From Thunnus maccoyii (Eukaryota; Chordata; Actinopteri; Scombriformes; Scombridae), in contig NC_056550.1 in NCBI RefSeq assembly GCF_910596095.1, positions 1,860,001 to 1,924,000 on the forward strand: 64,000 nucleotides of DNA. Reading direction: 5' to 3'. A program made the position numbers and the translations under genes. Below, piece by piece: positions 13,616 to 61,309 of the stretch. Numbering within the stretch: the stretch's first letter is position 1; every line of letters starts with the position of its first letter. The notes below the pieces were generated by a model that worked only from the letters and a program-made list of their open reading frames with translations, searched no databases and was not told the DNA's origin.

Positions 13616-13814
13616 GAATGGCTAAAAATGAAACTATATAAAGATGAAGGTTTATATCTTCAGTAGGAACCAGTGGGCTTATAGCTGAGAGCCATGGGTG
13701 GGGCAGCTATTGAGAAACGGATGTTGGTTTGGTTACTGACAATAAGAAAAAATATAGAAATTCTGCAGCCATCAGACTTTGTTCTGTGGTGTGGTGCGCA
13801 TTATCTCCAGTGTG

Positions 13815-14210
13815 ATGATGTTCTCCACAGCAGCCACCATATCAACGATGGATCCTTCCTCCCAGGACGGAGAGGACACTGAAGCCTCCGTACCTCTCAA
13901 CCCTGTCCAAGAGTCCCTTGACCATCAGGAATCCCCGGCTGCATCCTGCTGGCTCCTCTACTTGAAGCCTGTGGTTGCCATCAGTGTTGGCATGCTGCTG
14001 TTTGGATCAGGCACAGCTCTGTCCCTGCTCTACTTCACACAGGTGCGAAATGTCTCCTACCTGCTGGGGCCACTGTTCCTCTCTGTGGGTCTGATGTTGC
14101 TGGTCACTGGTCTGGTCTGGATCCCCGTGCTCAAACACAGCCTGGGACACAAAGCGCTCACCAAGGTCAACCATGGCATGGGGCTCCAAGTGGACCACAA
14201 ACACCACTGA
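13815..14210 (+). CDS. pirt: PIRT-like phosphoinositide-interacting two-pass membrane protein
   Basis: A single coding exon of 131 residues if started at the ATG at 13815. The in-frame ATG at 13848 has a stronger Kozak context (AACGATGG) and may be the true start (120 aa). The N-terminus is polar and acidic. Two membrane segments are visible, about residues 52-74 and 83-105, split by a short FTQVRNVSY loop. A basic, His-rich tail follows (HKALTKVNH...DHKHH). The second segment ends GLVWIPVLK, matching the signature end of mammalian PIRT, which has a similar length. Known family role: mammalian PIRT binds phosphoinositides and modulates TRPV1/TRPM8 in sensory neurons. Function in fish is inference. 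The downstream TMEM238-like neighbour is also next to PIRT in human (17p12), which supports orthology. Confidence 0.8.
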   Translation: MMFSTAATISTMDPSSQDGEDTEASVPLNPVQESLDHQESPAASCWLLYLKPVVAISVGMLLFGSGTALSLLYFTQVRNVSYLLGPLFLSVGLMLLVTGLVWIPVLKHSLGHKALTKVNHGMGLQVDHKHH

Positions 14211-14810
14211 TGGGGAATTCAGACTGGAACCTTTGTTTCTTTTCTGTATTTTATTTGATGAAAATGTCAAAGTTTGCAGTAAAAATGGTGGAGTTTGTAT
14301 TTTCTCTCACACACATGGGTTATTTTCTGCTGTCCATCTGTCCCACTGTGATCCATAGAGGCTCTTCTGCATGCTCGTTGGTCCCTGTGTTATTTATTTA
14401 TTTGCCTTTCTGCTCATTGTGGCTGCTGGCTGGCCTGTGTAATCCTTTAGAACAGGATTACCGAGGCAGAGAAATGCCAGTGGACATATCCATCTCTGAT
14501 TGTTCTGACATCAACATGGCCACCAGTTGTAGACCACCCAATCCCCACCCCTACACACACACACACACACATTTTAGCTTTGTGCTGTGGCATCAGGCCA
14601 AAGCGAATGAAATGATCTGACATGATCTAACCTGCAGTCCATCTGTCTGCGTGCAGTATGCAAATACCCTGTCAGAAAACAACTGTTTGTGACACAGAAA
14701 CAGATGCAAACATGAATATCTGTTAATATAGAATGTTGGACATCATTCACTTTCTCATCTTTCTGTTTCAGTTCATAGGTGAATGGATTTGTTAATTAAA
14801 TTTTTTGGGG
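14211..14810 (+). other. probable 3' UTR of the pirt-like gene
   Basis: Non-coding after the TGA at 14208-14210. It contains a short (CA)n near 14555-14570 and a possible ATTAAA signal at 14795-14800. No other gene signal is visible to 15.3 kb. Confidence 0.4.
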
Positions 14811-14959
14811 GAAATTACAGCAGTTTTTTGTGAACTTGATTCAACTCTCCTCTCCCCACGCAGTGCAGACTTTACACCATTCAGCCCTCAGTACCTACAC
14901 CCATCAAAGAATTCATTCACCCATTCTTAGATGAAGATTAAGACAATGAGTGACAAAAA

Positions 14960-15060
14960 AATCATTACAGCGAGGAAACCTCTTTCACTGTTCATATGCA
15001 CACCTGACTGTTGTTTTAAGACAACACTTGAAAAATTGTGAACCTATTTTTTAGGCTCAC
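14960..15060. repeat. dispersed repeat end, 'cttgaaaaattgtgaac' family
   Basis: Words ttcatatgcacacctgactg, ttgttttaagacaac and cttgaaaaattgtgaacc are found as reverse complement at about 38920-39000 inside an stxbp4 intron. Confidence 0.5.
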
Positions 15061-15337
15061 AAAGGTAATCAGGGCTATTGCCGTGCACTGCATACTGCAG
15101 TATCCTCCTGTATGTTCCTGTTATTTGATCCACCACTATATGCACTGCATAATAGGCTTGGAAGACCCAGTCCACACATAAATACTCCCAACTTTTTCTA
15201 GCCTAGTTATGATCAGCCTTACTGACACTGGCATGCCAGGTAACCTTATGTGTTCTTCCCCTGATGTCTGCCTGTCAGTCAGGTCAGTAAGTATTTCACA
15301 ATAAGGTGACAAAACAAATGTGGATAACACTCAGGGC

Positions 15338-15344
15338 TATAAAA
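15338..15344 (+). promoter_or_regulatory. TATA box upstream of tmem238l
   Basis: A TATAAAA motif in a GC-richer context, about 265 bp before the ATG at 15603. The expected start site would be near 15370, giving a 5' UTR of about 230 nt with no intron needed. Confidence 0.5.
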
Positions 15345-15602
15345 CCTGCAGCCGAGTCAATAGTCTATTTCCTGAGAGGGAATATTTTACCTGCCAGGTA
15401 GATCTCTCGGCCCCTCCTCCAGTGGGCACCACGCCCCTCCTCTATGAGTCTCAGGCAGGCTACCTGAGCGACACAGAGCGTTTCACCTGGCTCACCTGAC
15501 AGCCGCCCTGAAACCCAATGCCACGACACAAAGGCATCGGGAAATAAGCAGTTATTGTCAGAGACCCCCGCGTCTCTCCGGGGTCATATACTGTATGTTG
15601 AC

Positions 15603-16085
15603 ATGGAACCGGAGTACCGGGGCCTGGGCCGCTGTGCGTTCTGTTTCTGGCTCGCAGTAGCCTTTGACATTGTGGGACTTCTCGTGCTTCTCATCGGGGT
15701 GTTTGTGAACGTGTTTTTCTATGACCTGCTTATCTACGCCGGCGCCATCGTCATCTTCCTCAGCCTCATCTGGTGGGTGTTCTGGTACTCTGGGAACATC
15801 GAGGTGCCCCCGGCGGAGCTGGAGGATGATGTCGGGTTATTGAAGAAAGACAAGGGCGGTTTTAGCGGCGCGATGAGTCGCCTGTCCAGCCGCGTGTCCA
15901 ACACCATCAGGAACTCGTTCCGCAGGAACGGAGGACCGTCAAGCACCCGCGCGCAGAGGTCAGCCGCCGGGCCGACCTTGGCACCGCTGGGGGAGCAGGT
16001 GGTCGTTGCCATGGCAACGATGACTCCGCATGAGGATACCCCACACAATACTGTCCCTTCAGTGGCGGTCTGTGACGTAGCCTAG
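15603..16085 (+). CDS. tmem238l: TMEM238-like two-pass membrane protein
   Basis: A 160-residue protein in one exon. The frame is open further upstream, but the ATG at 15603 (GACATGG, G at -3 and +4) is the first in-frame ATG and starts right before the family motif GLGRC. Membrane segments are about residues 12-35 and 42-62, joined by a short NVFFYD loop. The second ends in WYSGNIEV, typical of TMEM238 proteins (WYTGNI in mammals). The cytosolic tail is unusually long: acidic just after the membrane, then Ser/Arg-rich (SRLSSRVSNTIRNSFRR), then Ala/Pro/Val-rich to the stop. The biochemical function of the family is unknown. The head-to-tail position next to the pirt-like gene matches the human PIRT-TMEM238L pair. 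A TATA box lies upstream at 15338. Confidence 0.8.
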   Translation: MEPEYRGLGRCAFCFWLAVAFDIVGLLVLLIGVFVNVFFYDLLIYAGAIVIFLSLIWWVFWYSGNIEVPPAELEDDVGLLKKDKGGFSGAMSRLSSRVSNTIRNSFRRNGGPSSTRAQRSAAGPTLAPLGEQVVVAMATMTPHEDTPHNTVPSVAVCDVA

Positions 16086-16454
16086 ACATGCCGCACACAG
16101 CAACAGAGACCTCAACTACATAATGTAAGCCGACCGGTGAGGACTTAGCCACAGTGTAACAATTCATTTAGTATATGAAGGTTAAGAAATATAACAATGA
16201 AATGTGGATGATGGAGAGCAGTGAGGTTTCAGTTTGGTAGAGTCTATGTTTAAACACGTCATGACAGCTCAACCTTTCTTCCACGGCCTGCACGTGTAAT
16301 GGGCTGTAGCCAAGACTCCCCAATGCAACTGTTTTAAACTAGCCAACAAGATAGTCTGTTTAGCCTATTTACTTTCAATATATTCGTTTTCCTTTTTACA
16401 AACTGTGCAGTGATATTTTCTGTAATTTTTTATCTATCTGATGGTCTAACGGCT

Positions 16455-16491
16455 GTTTCACAGGCCTCTCACAGGAGGAGGCCTGTGAAAC
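16455..16491. promoter_or_regulatory. perfect 14-bp inverted repeat (hairpin) downstream of tmem238l
   Basis: Arms GTTTCACAGGCCTC at 16455-16468 and its exact reverse complement at 16478-16491, with a 9-nt loop. It lies 370 bp after the stop, so it may fall in the 3' UTR. No function is recognised. Confidence 0.75.
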
Positions 16492-18045
16492 TGGTTTATT
16501 CTGGTGAGCAGAAGAAATAGATCCATATAAAATCTTATTTTATTTGTATATATTTACACAGTGTATACTTATTTTTTCATTATTTATTTAACCTAAAAAC
16601 TGAAGACTTATACGTATGTGTAATTTGTGTGTATTTGTAGGTAAGACTCGGGTCATTAGACCTCCCAAATTCTCAGAAGTATCACCAGTTTGTGTCTTCA
16701 GTGGTAGCTGAGGTCCTTCATATACCTGCCTTAGATAGCCCACCATGACTAAACAAAAACGTTTAATTTCGATATTTTCCTAAATAGAAACACATATAAA
16801 ACTCACATTGATCCGACAAATGTTTCGTTCAGTAAAAATGAATATTAAAATGACAACAAAGTGAAGTTTATTTTATTACATTGAAATTTGTGTGTTTGAT
16901 GTTTGATCAATATGGAACATGATAAAACAAATACATCTAAAATGTATTGGGGTTATGGACGCAGAAGGAATTGTTGGCCTATTTTAAATCAGTTCATTTG
17001 AACAGGGTTTGAACATGAATTATCTTTATTAAATAAAAACTAGAACCATGGAAAAGATCTTCTTTAAGAATGCATCATCCTATCTGAGTATAACTTCATT
17101 TTCTTTCAGTTTGTAGTTTAAATGCGGAACTAAAAGGACTATTTGTGGCTGTGGCAGTAAAAATCTCTTATCACTGGATAATTATTAACTATAGTTCATG
17201 CTGCTCACTGAAAGACAAGCCCAGTTTAAACAGCAGCAAAGGTTTTCCTGAAACTTCCTTCAAAACGTCATTATTCACAGATGACATGACTTTTCTGATC
17301 ACCACTTGTGAACTAAAAAAAACCAACTCATCTCCACACTGTGCACGAGCTTTAATAATGATGTTTCATTCATCTTCTACCCCACAGAGACTGGATTAGA
17401 TCCTTGCAGTACTGGACTGAGGAGAGCCTTGCTCTCTCCCTGCAGTGCCTTCAGCTGACTCCACTTGATGCTCCACTTTTTTACTCTTTGTGTGTTTAAT
17501 GAAGAATTATTCATAATTGATTGTGAAGTGTTGTTGAGTCTTTATTAAATATGTATATTTTCCTAATAAATGTTATGTCTTTAATCAGTATGTTAGTGTC
17601 TGGATTCAGTCTGTTTGAGATAAATACACATTGTTACATTTCTAGGACAGGCCTGCAGCAATTCATAATGTGACAACAGAAATTCAGTTATGTATACACA
17701 TATCTTTTTTATCACTGTTTCACAATGCATGGCTGCATCATGAGTTAAGTTGTCTTGCAAATGGATCAGTGCTACATCGTGTGATAGTATGTGATCATGA
17801 CTCACTAATATGTGATATTACAGCTAAAATGTTATTTTAGTATCTTTTTTTACATCTATTTCTTACATCAGTGTGGTTTTACAGCAATTTGAACTTATTT
17901 TAACAAATTATTGAAATGATAGAGGCAAAGAAGAGACACAGTACATGTATATAGATATATTGGCCACATCCCATCAGTCTGAAGAATGTCAATTTAAGCT
18001 TCATCCATGTGTACATACCTGAAACAGAGAAGACAGATGATTCCT
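16492..18045. other. non-coding stretch after tmem238l, with possible 3' exon and poly(A) signal
   Basis: No coding gene was seen. A clean polypyrimidine acceptor (ctaccccacag ending at 17388) is followed by about 200 nt ending in AATAAA at 17565-17570. This looks like a terminal non-coding exon on the plus strand. Another AATAAA is at 17032-17037. Which gene uses them is unknown; tmem238l is the nearest. Confidence 0.3.
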
Positions 18046-18046
18046 T

Positions 18047-18445
18047 ATGATGATTTATAATCAAACAATTAAAATTCTGGACAGGAAACCAATAAGATTG
18101 CACATGTTCTGCCATGTTCTTAAGAAATTAAATATGTTAAGTTTTGATATTGAATTTGCTAACCTTAAAGTCACCTATAAAAGCCTAAATAATCAGGCTC
18201 CTCAGGTGTTCAGTGACCTGGTGGTTCCTCTCAGGGTTTCTGGCTCAGGAACACTAGGTGTGTCTGCTGGGAATTGTGAGGAGCCTGTTTGTAAATCCTC
18301 ACTTGGACACACGGCTTTTTCTGTTTGGGGGATCGACATGTTCAACTTTTTACCCACAGAACTCAAAATGAATCATGACTGTGAACATATTAGACTCAAA
18401 CTGAAACAGTTTGTAAAGAGGGATCAGTCATGTAGTCATGAGTGA
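18047..18445 (+). mobile_element. non-LTR retrotransposon 3' ORF fragment
   Basis: An open frame reads ...TIKILDRKPIR...HVLKKLNMLSF..., then VTYKSLNNQAPQVFSDLV, AFSVWGIDMFNFLPTELK and LKQFVKRD before a stop. This layout (a 'Y-K-L-N-x-AP-x-x-x-x-D' block, then an 'AFS...WN-LP' block) is typical of the C-terminal end of fish LINE reverse-transcriptase ORFs. No RT catalytic motif is present, so it is a dead 3' fragment. The tail up to about 18610 is repetitive (ttgttgag... words). Confidence 0.6.
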
Positions 18446-18845
18446 TCTGGTGCTTGTTGTTTTGTACTTTGTTGTTGAGTTTTCTGCTGTAATGTGTGCA
18501 TATGGATTGTTGAGTTTTGTTGTGCTAAAATGTGTGTATATGTACTGTTGAGTCTTGTGTAGTTTCATATGTATTTTACTGTTGAGTAAATATGTAATGT
18601 AGTCAATAGATGTGTCTTAGCTCATTTTGGTCAACAGAGTACTGCTGTGGAAAGAAAGGTGTAGCTTACAACAGGCCTCACTGTTCCCACCCCTGGTGAT
18701 AACAAGCCTCAGTGTCTAACCTTTGGAACAAGCTGGGTTTATTGTGCTGCTGTTTCCTCTGACTGTAGCTGTACTCTGCTTCCATACTGTCTGCCTGCAT
18801 GATCGATTCATGTCAACCAAGTACACTAACATTTAATGTAACATT

Positions 18846-18905
18846 GCCTGAGGTGGAAAAAGTACTCTACTTAAGTAAACATATCAAGATAATGTTCCAT
18901 TTAAT
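18846..18905. repeat. end fragment of the 'tacttaag' hAT-like MITE family
   Basis: gaggtggaaaaagtactcta followed by cttaagtaaa resembles the left end of the element at 46944-47352. Confidence 0.35.
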
Positions 18906-19424
18906 ATGACACAGTAGTTTTTGCACATCATAATTCTACATCAGTGTCACAATGAGGCAAAAGCTGAACTTGAGATAGATATAAGATTTCCTGGTGTGTA
19001 ATTTGAGTTTTATTGTTATTTTTCAAATTTAAATTTTATACTCTTTCCCTCAGTACATTTGCACATGCAATTCTTACCGCCATATTCATCACCTCATAGT
19101 ATAGAATGTTAACAGTCTATACAGAGATAGCCAAGATAGGAAAAAATAAAAAAATAAAATATTAGAATTAGCCCTAACAACTCAACATGTGTAATATGTG
19201 TAATTGTGGAATGTAAATTCTTCTTCATGTCCCCTGTAGATAGTTCATCTTATTAGTGCTTTATTGTTGTGCTCTTTGCTGGGGGAGCCAGTGTGATTCC
19301 CATGTTGCTAGAGGTGCCCCTCTCGCACTATCACATCCTATACCACTTATCAACATATTCAAATACACCTCCACATGAAGTCCATGTATCAGCATGTAAA
19401 TTTTTCCAAACAGGTCATGAGGGC

Positions 19425-19640
19425 CCACTGAATGTTTTGATGAGCATGAAAATGATGTGAATCACACTGTGGCTTTTACAGTCACCAGATCTCAACACAA
19501 CTGAACACCTATGATAGATATTGGTGCAACGTGTTGATGCAACAAGTGCCACATAAAGATATCATTACTCTTTGTGTTCGGTATGGAAGAAGCTCTTATT
19601 GCTCTCACCACCACTGTCCATTCAACCTCAAAGAACACTG
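19425..19640. mobile_element. degenerate Tc1-like relic
   Basis: Contains the word order ctgaatgttttgatgagcat, atgatgtgaatcac, ccagatctcaacacaactga and caccactgtccattcaac. One frame reads LQSPDLNTTEHL, close to the SPDLN motif of Tc1-type transposases. A sister copy is at about 46835-46943 and 47361-47460, where a MITE interrupts it. Confidence 0.5.
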
Positions 19641-20744
19641 ATTGGTAGAACATGAATAATTTGATATGCTTTAAGCTGAATGGCCTCTAGCAGAACAGAT
19701 TCTGAAATCCACTTCAACCACACTCTTTCCCCTCTGATGCACCTACAGTATAAAAGTAATCTGCTGACAGGAGTCCCTCAGCAGAGCTCTGAGGTGCAGG
19801 ACCAGCCTCTCAAATAATGTTTGAACACATAAGTCTACTAATGGCTGGTGCAAATAAGAAAATATAAAATGTAGCAAATAAATCTTGGCTTACTACAACT
19901 CAGCAGTAAGTAGTAGAGTTGGGTGTATGACCACATAATTTAGATATTTTACCATCTTACCATCCTGCAAAATTGGTATAGAAAGTCTTCATACATCCCA
20001 TATATTCTATGTGTGGCTCAATACAAGTATATTACATATAGTCTCACAATGTCTCCTCCAACTGCTTCTTTTTGTATTTTGGCACAAGTGTGAAGGATTT
20101 GAAAATGTCACTTTGGCCACTCCTAGTGGTAGTATCAAAAATAGACAAGCCAACAGAGCACTGCTAAATATAGGAACATTTGCAGCCTATAACCCGTACA
20201 TGTACATATAGTATATCAACCTGGAACACAAAAAGGAGATCTCTCTTTCAGATATGTCACCATTCTCTGTTGAGGTTTTATATGAAACATTGCAAACAAA
20301 TCCAAAGACGACAGTTTTAAACAACTTCATCAATGTTGTTTTTGGAATGATTTCTCCAGATTTATTTGTTGCAACTTTTATGTTCATTTTCATTACCATT
20401 TAGAGATGTACTGTTTGGTCTGATGATGTCTGCAATTCAAAACAAACACACTACCTTATTAATAGTTTTGTCATCAAAAGTTCATATCCATAAATGACAT
20501 TTTTTGTTTAAAATGTTCAAAAACAGGGCTGGAGGGAGGTTTGTGACTGTATTCAGAATAGCATCTGAATCCTCACTCAACCTTGAGTACACTACATTAT
20601 TTGAAAGATGTTTAAGAAAAAAGGGTGGTTTGTGACACTGTAAATTTGGTTTAGGATCCTACTTCCCTAACTAATTCTGACATTTATATTTTCTGACAGG
20701 CATTTTTGATGTTTAGATTCTTATCCATCACACAATACCATCAG

Positions 20745-20970
20745 GGAGGTGTCTGATCAGTCCGAAATGTATTCTGCAGCATGACAACGAGCCCAAATAT
20801 ACAGCCAGTCATAAAGAACTATGTTCTTCTATCAACAAGAAGAACAAGGAGTCCTGCAACAGATGGTTTGGCCCCCATAAAGCCCTGATCTCAACATCAT
20901 GGAGTCAGTCTGGGATTACATGAACAGACAGAAGCAGCTCAGACGCCCAAGTTGCCACAGAAGAACTGAC
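20745..20970 (+). pseudogene. Tc1/mariner-type transposase fragment
   Basis: One frame gives ILQHDNEPKYTASHKEL, matching the HDNxPKHTA block that holds the second catalytic Asp of Tc1-like DDE transposases. After a frameshift, NIMESVWDYMNRQKQLRRP matches the block with the catalytic Glu. The WPPQSPDLN block between them is eroded. Only about 75 codons remain, so it is inactive. It lies about 470 bp upstream of the rrn3 start codon. Confidence 0.75.
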
Positions 20971-21179
20971 CTGATGGCAGGTCGGTTGTTCCTGCATGTG
21001 CAGGTGTACCTATATGTCTATATCTATATTATGTATTATATATCTGTATTATATATGATTATATATCTATTTATCTGTTCTTTGAATGTATTTCTTTTTT
21101 TTGTTGTTGTTGGTTTTTTCATGAAACGCTGACCAACCGGAACCCATAACCCTATGAGCTGAGTGTAGGGGAAGATTCT

Positions 21180-21443
21180 TGACGCAGCACCGATGTTCAC
21201 TTCCGTAAACAGACGGTGTTCTTCCTCTTGTGAAGATGGTGCTCACACACGCGTTTGCTTACTTACAACATAGACGGACATTCATGTTCAAAACATTTTA
21301 AATCCTTCCCAAAAAGCAGTAACATTAATGTTTAACGTTAATGACGTTAATAACAACGGAACCAGCTCGTGTTTCGCTCTTCTAGCGTACAGTTAGCTTC
21401 ACAGTAGCAAAACAAGCCTTATTTTCCATGAGAGCAGTGAAAT
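21180..21443 (+). promoter_or_regulatory. rrn3 promoter / 5' UTR region
   Basis: GC and CpG content rises from about 21180. An ETS-type motif ACTTCCGT is at 21199-21206 and no TATA box is visible, fitting a housekeeping promoter. An upstream ATG at 21428, in weak context, opens a frame that overlaps the rrn3 start out of frame. Confidence 0.45.
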
Positions 21444-32238
<10,795 letters not shown>

Positions 32239-33580
32239 CCCCTCATCATGGACTGTCCTGCTCTGATGGACCTACCTGGGGTCCACTGTGAGACCAGAAG
32301 CTTGTGAGGAGCAGACGTGGCTCTCACACTCTGTACGGACATGACCTGATCATCCACATGACATTTAATTTATAAGGACTCAAACACACTGAGACAGTCA
32401 CACTTCTCTATTCATACAAGAGTACTTGTCTTGTGTTAATGTGTAAAAAAAAAAAAAAGTGCAAAAATAATGTCGAAACTGTAAAGAAGGCACCAGTATC
32501 ACTGTAAGGAAATATTCTGATGAGGTATTTTAAGTTAAGTTTGAAAGTCTACATATTGTAGATTGTAGAGTATTGTAGAGGGGCCTTACTAACTGACAGT
32601 TCTGTGCTCAACTCAAATTAGACCGAGCTTGACAAGTCGTTATATTCTATGGGCAGTAAAATATTGTTATGATTACTTTCAGATTTTATTGGTTCGTATT
32701 TTTTAGGTCTTAAAACATTACTCATGTCCATATGTACATTAAAAGCATCATTGGTCACTGTAAGCATCGTTCCTCTCTATACTGCTGTGAAGAGGTCTCT
32801 TCCTAAAGCTGCTTCTATTTAGGTGATGAAGACAAACTCCACACTCCTCGTCCTGTGCAAAAATGCAATCTTAAATTCATCTGAAGCTAACATGAAGCTT
32901 CAGCAGTCTTATGTAAATATATTCATCCGCCTTAGTTCAACAAGGAAACACTGTGGAAACACAAAGAAGAAACACTGGAAGAACTCTATTCAGATGTTTG
33001 TCTTTTTAGTAGCGATGTTCTTCTTTTGTGTTTCTGCAGTGTTTTCTTGTAGAGGAATAGTAAAAAGAGTTGGTAAGATACCAGCTTGATGTGTCTGAGA
33101 CTGAAGCCTCATAAAACAGCTTCCAAACAAGAACTGTAGAGTTTGACCTGCATTACTTACATTGAAATTGCTTTTAAGACGCCAGTCTGGACAGTAAAGT
33201 CACCAACAGTGCTTTCAGTGAGCATGCATATGAGCATGTGAGTATCATTTTACAACAGACTTGAAGAAATGTGAGCAAGTTCTATAAGACACTGAATGTT
33301 ATTGCTCTGCAACTTTCTCTAAGAATCGATATTCAGTTTTTCTTTTTTACTAGTTTATCCATTTTTAACAAACCATGTTGCTCTGTAGATATTTGTGTGG
33401 TGATGCTGGTGAAACTTCTGTGGATTTAAGATGAACTCATGTGTCTTTTCTCCACCACATCACATCCTTCATTGTTTGATACATATGGCACCTGACCTGC
33501 ACCTGAAACACTGAGGAAATCTGTCCTGCGGTGACTTTTTGTGTGCTTTTGTTAAATAAATTACAATTATTCTCTCTCAG
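32239..33580 (+). other. rrn3 3' UTR
   Basis: Follows TAG at 32236-32238. It contains a poly-A run near 32445 and a stretch (about 32840-33010) related to the repeat at 38.9-39.4 kb. It ends after AATAAA at 33555-33560; a second AATAAA is at 33713-33718. Confidence 0.65.
33555..33560 (+). terminator. polyadenylation signal AATAAA of rrn3
   Basis: Canonical hexamer 1.3 kb after the stop codon, before the convergent stxbp4 3' end. Confidence 0.6.
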
Positions 33581-34080
33581 ACTGGAATAACCCTGACATC
33601 AGTTCACAGTCTGTGTAGTTTGTGCAATCTCACATCAACATGACAACAGTCTGGGACAAAAAGAAAACTGTCAGCCTTTGGAAAACACTGCTTCAATACT
33701 GTTAGTAGTGGCAATAAAATATTAGGAGACTAATGGAGTCCAGTCATAAGTTATTCCTTTAATATAAAACAGTAACAGAAAGAATAAGAGGCCACACCAA
33801 AGATGCAATCTGATTGAATTACAGGACATGTCAGTATTTTAAATGCATTTGCAGCTGTCTGTATAAACAAAACCAATGTTATACATGTAGCCTATGTTGA
33901 TGTCTGCCTAGACTCTGTGACTACCAAACACAAGTTTACACAGCAGGAGCTACAGCAGCTCCCAAATGTACAACATTAAAGCTACTCCTGGATGCAGGAG
34001 ACACAACATGCAGTGATATGACGACACTGAATGAACACCGCTCAAGTCCAAATTCTCTGTGAATACTTCATTTCTTGCCT

Positions 34081-34086
34081 TTTATT
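34081..34086 (-). terminator. possible polyadenylation signal of stxbp4
   Basis: AATAAA on the minus strand (tttatt on plus), about 750 bp after the proposed stop at 34838-34836. Another minus-strand AATAAA is near 34453. The 3' ends of rrn3 and stxbp4 would then be only about 0.4-0.5 kb apart. Confidence 0.4.
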
Positions 34087-34835
34087 CATGAATAAGGGCA
34101 CGAGGAGAGTTAGGGGACACGGTGGGGGGTGGGGTGGGGGGACAGTTATTTTTCTACTTTTTGCTTGACAGTTCATGACCTCTGGGGCAGAGCAAACGAG
34201 CGATGGAGGAAGATGGCAGCGAGTTACTATGACACAGAGGAAGACTCTGGATTGTCCTTTCCAAGCAAACAAGTTCTCCTTTACATGCAGCCCGTGGAGT
34301 GAATCTATGTGTGTGTGTGTGGGTTAGAAAAGAGGTCAGAGAGGAGTATTAACAAGGTTTACAACAGCGTCTGTGTGTTGTGGATTCGTTCATGCAGCTC
34401 CTCCAACACCACCTGCTGTCATAGTAACACAAAAGAGAATTCCAGCAGACTTTTTATTTGGCAGAGCACTTCTCATAGAGACTTCTGTACATATGATTAA
34501 TGGTTGAATACTGAGAGTCCTTGGGTCATGGCTGAGTCCATCATATCCCACTGCTGAACCCTTGATAAACACTGTGGAATATGTCAAAGGAAGATACTAA
34601 TTTGATGAGTGCAAGCAAGCTTTGGCATTAAATCGTTGGCTGTTCAATTGTTGTGTTCAATCTGTCCCTGTGAAGTGTGGATTTGACTGAATTGAAGTGA
34701 TGTCACTATTTTGAAAAGGTGTATCGGATGGCGTTCTGTCTGTTGACTGCAGTGTCGTCCATCGTGGGTTCAGCTGCTTGTTTGGCGCTTCAGCCTGCCC
34801 AGGTCCTCCCACAGTCCTCTCTGGCTCTTTGTTGC

Positions 34836-61309
<26,474 letters not shown>

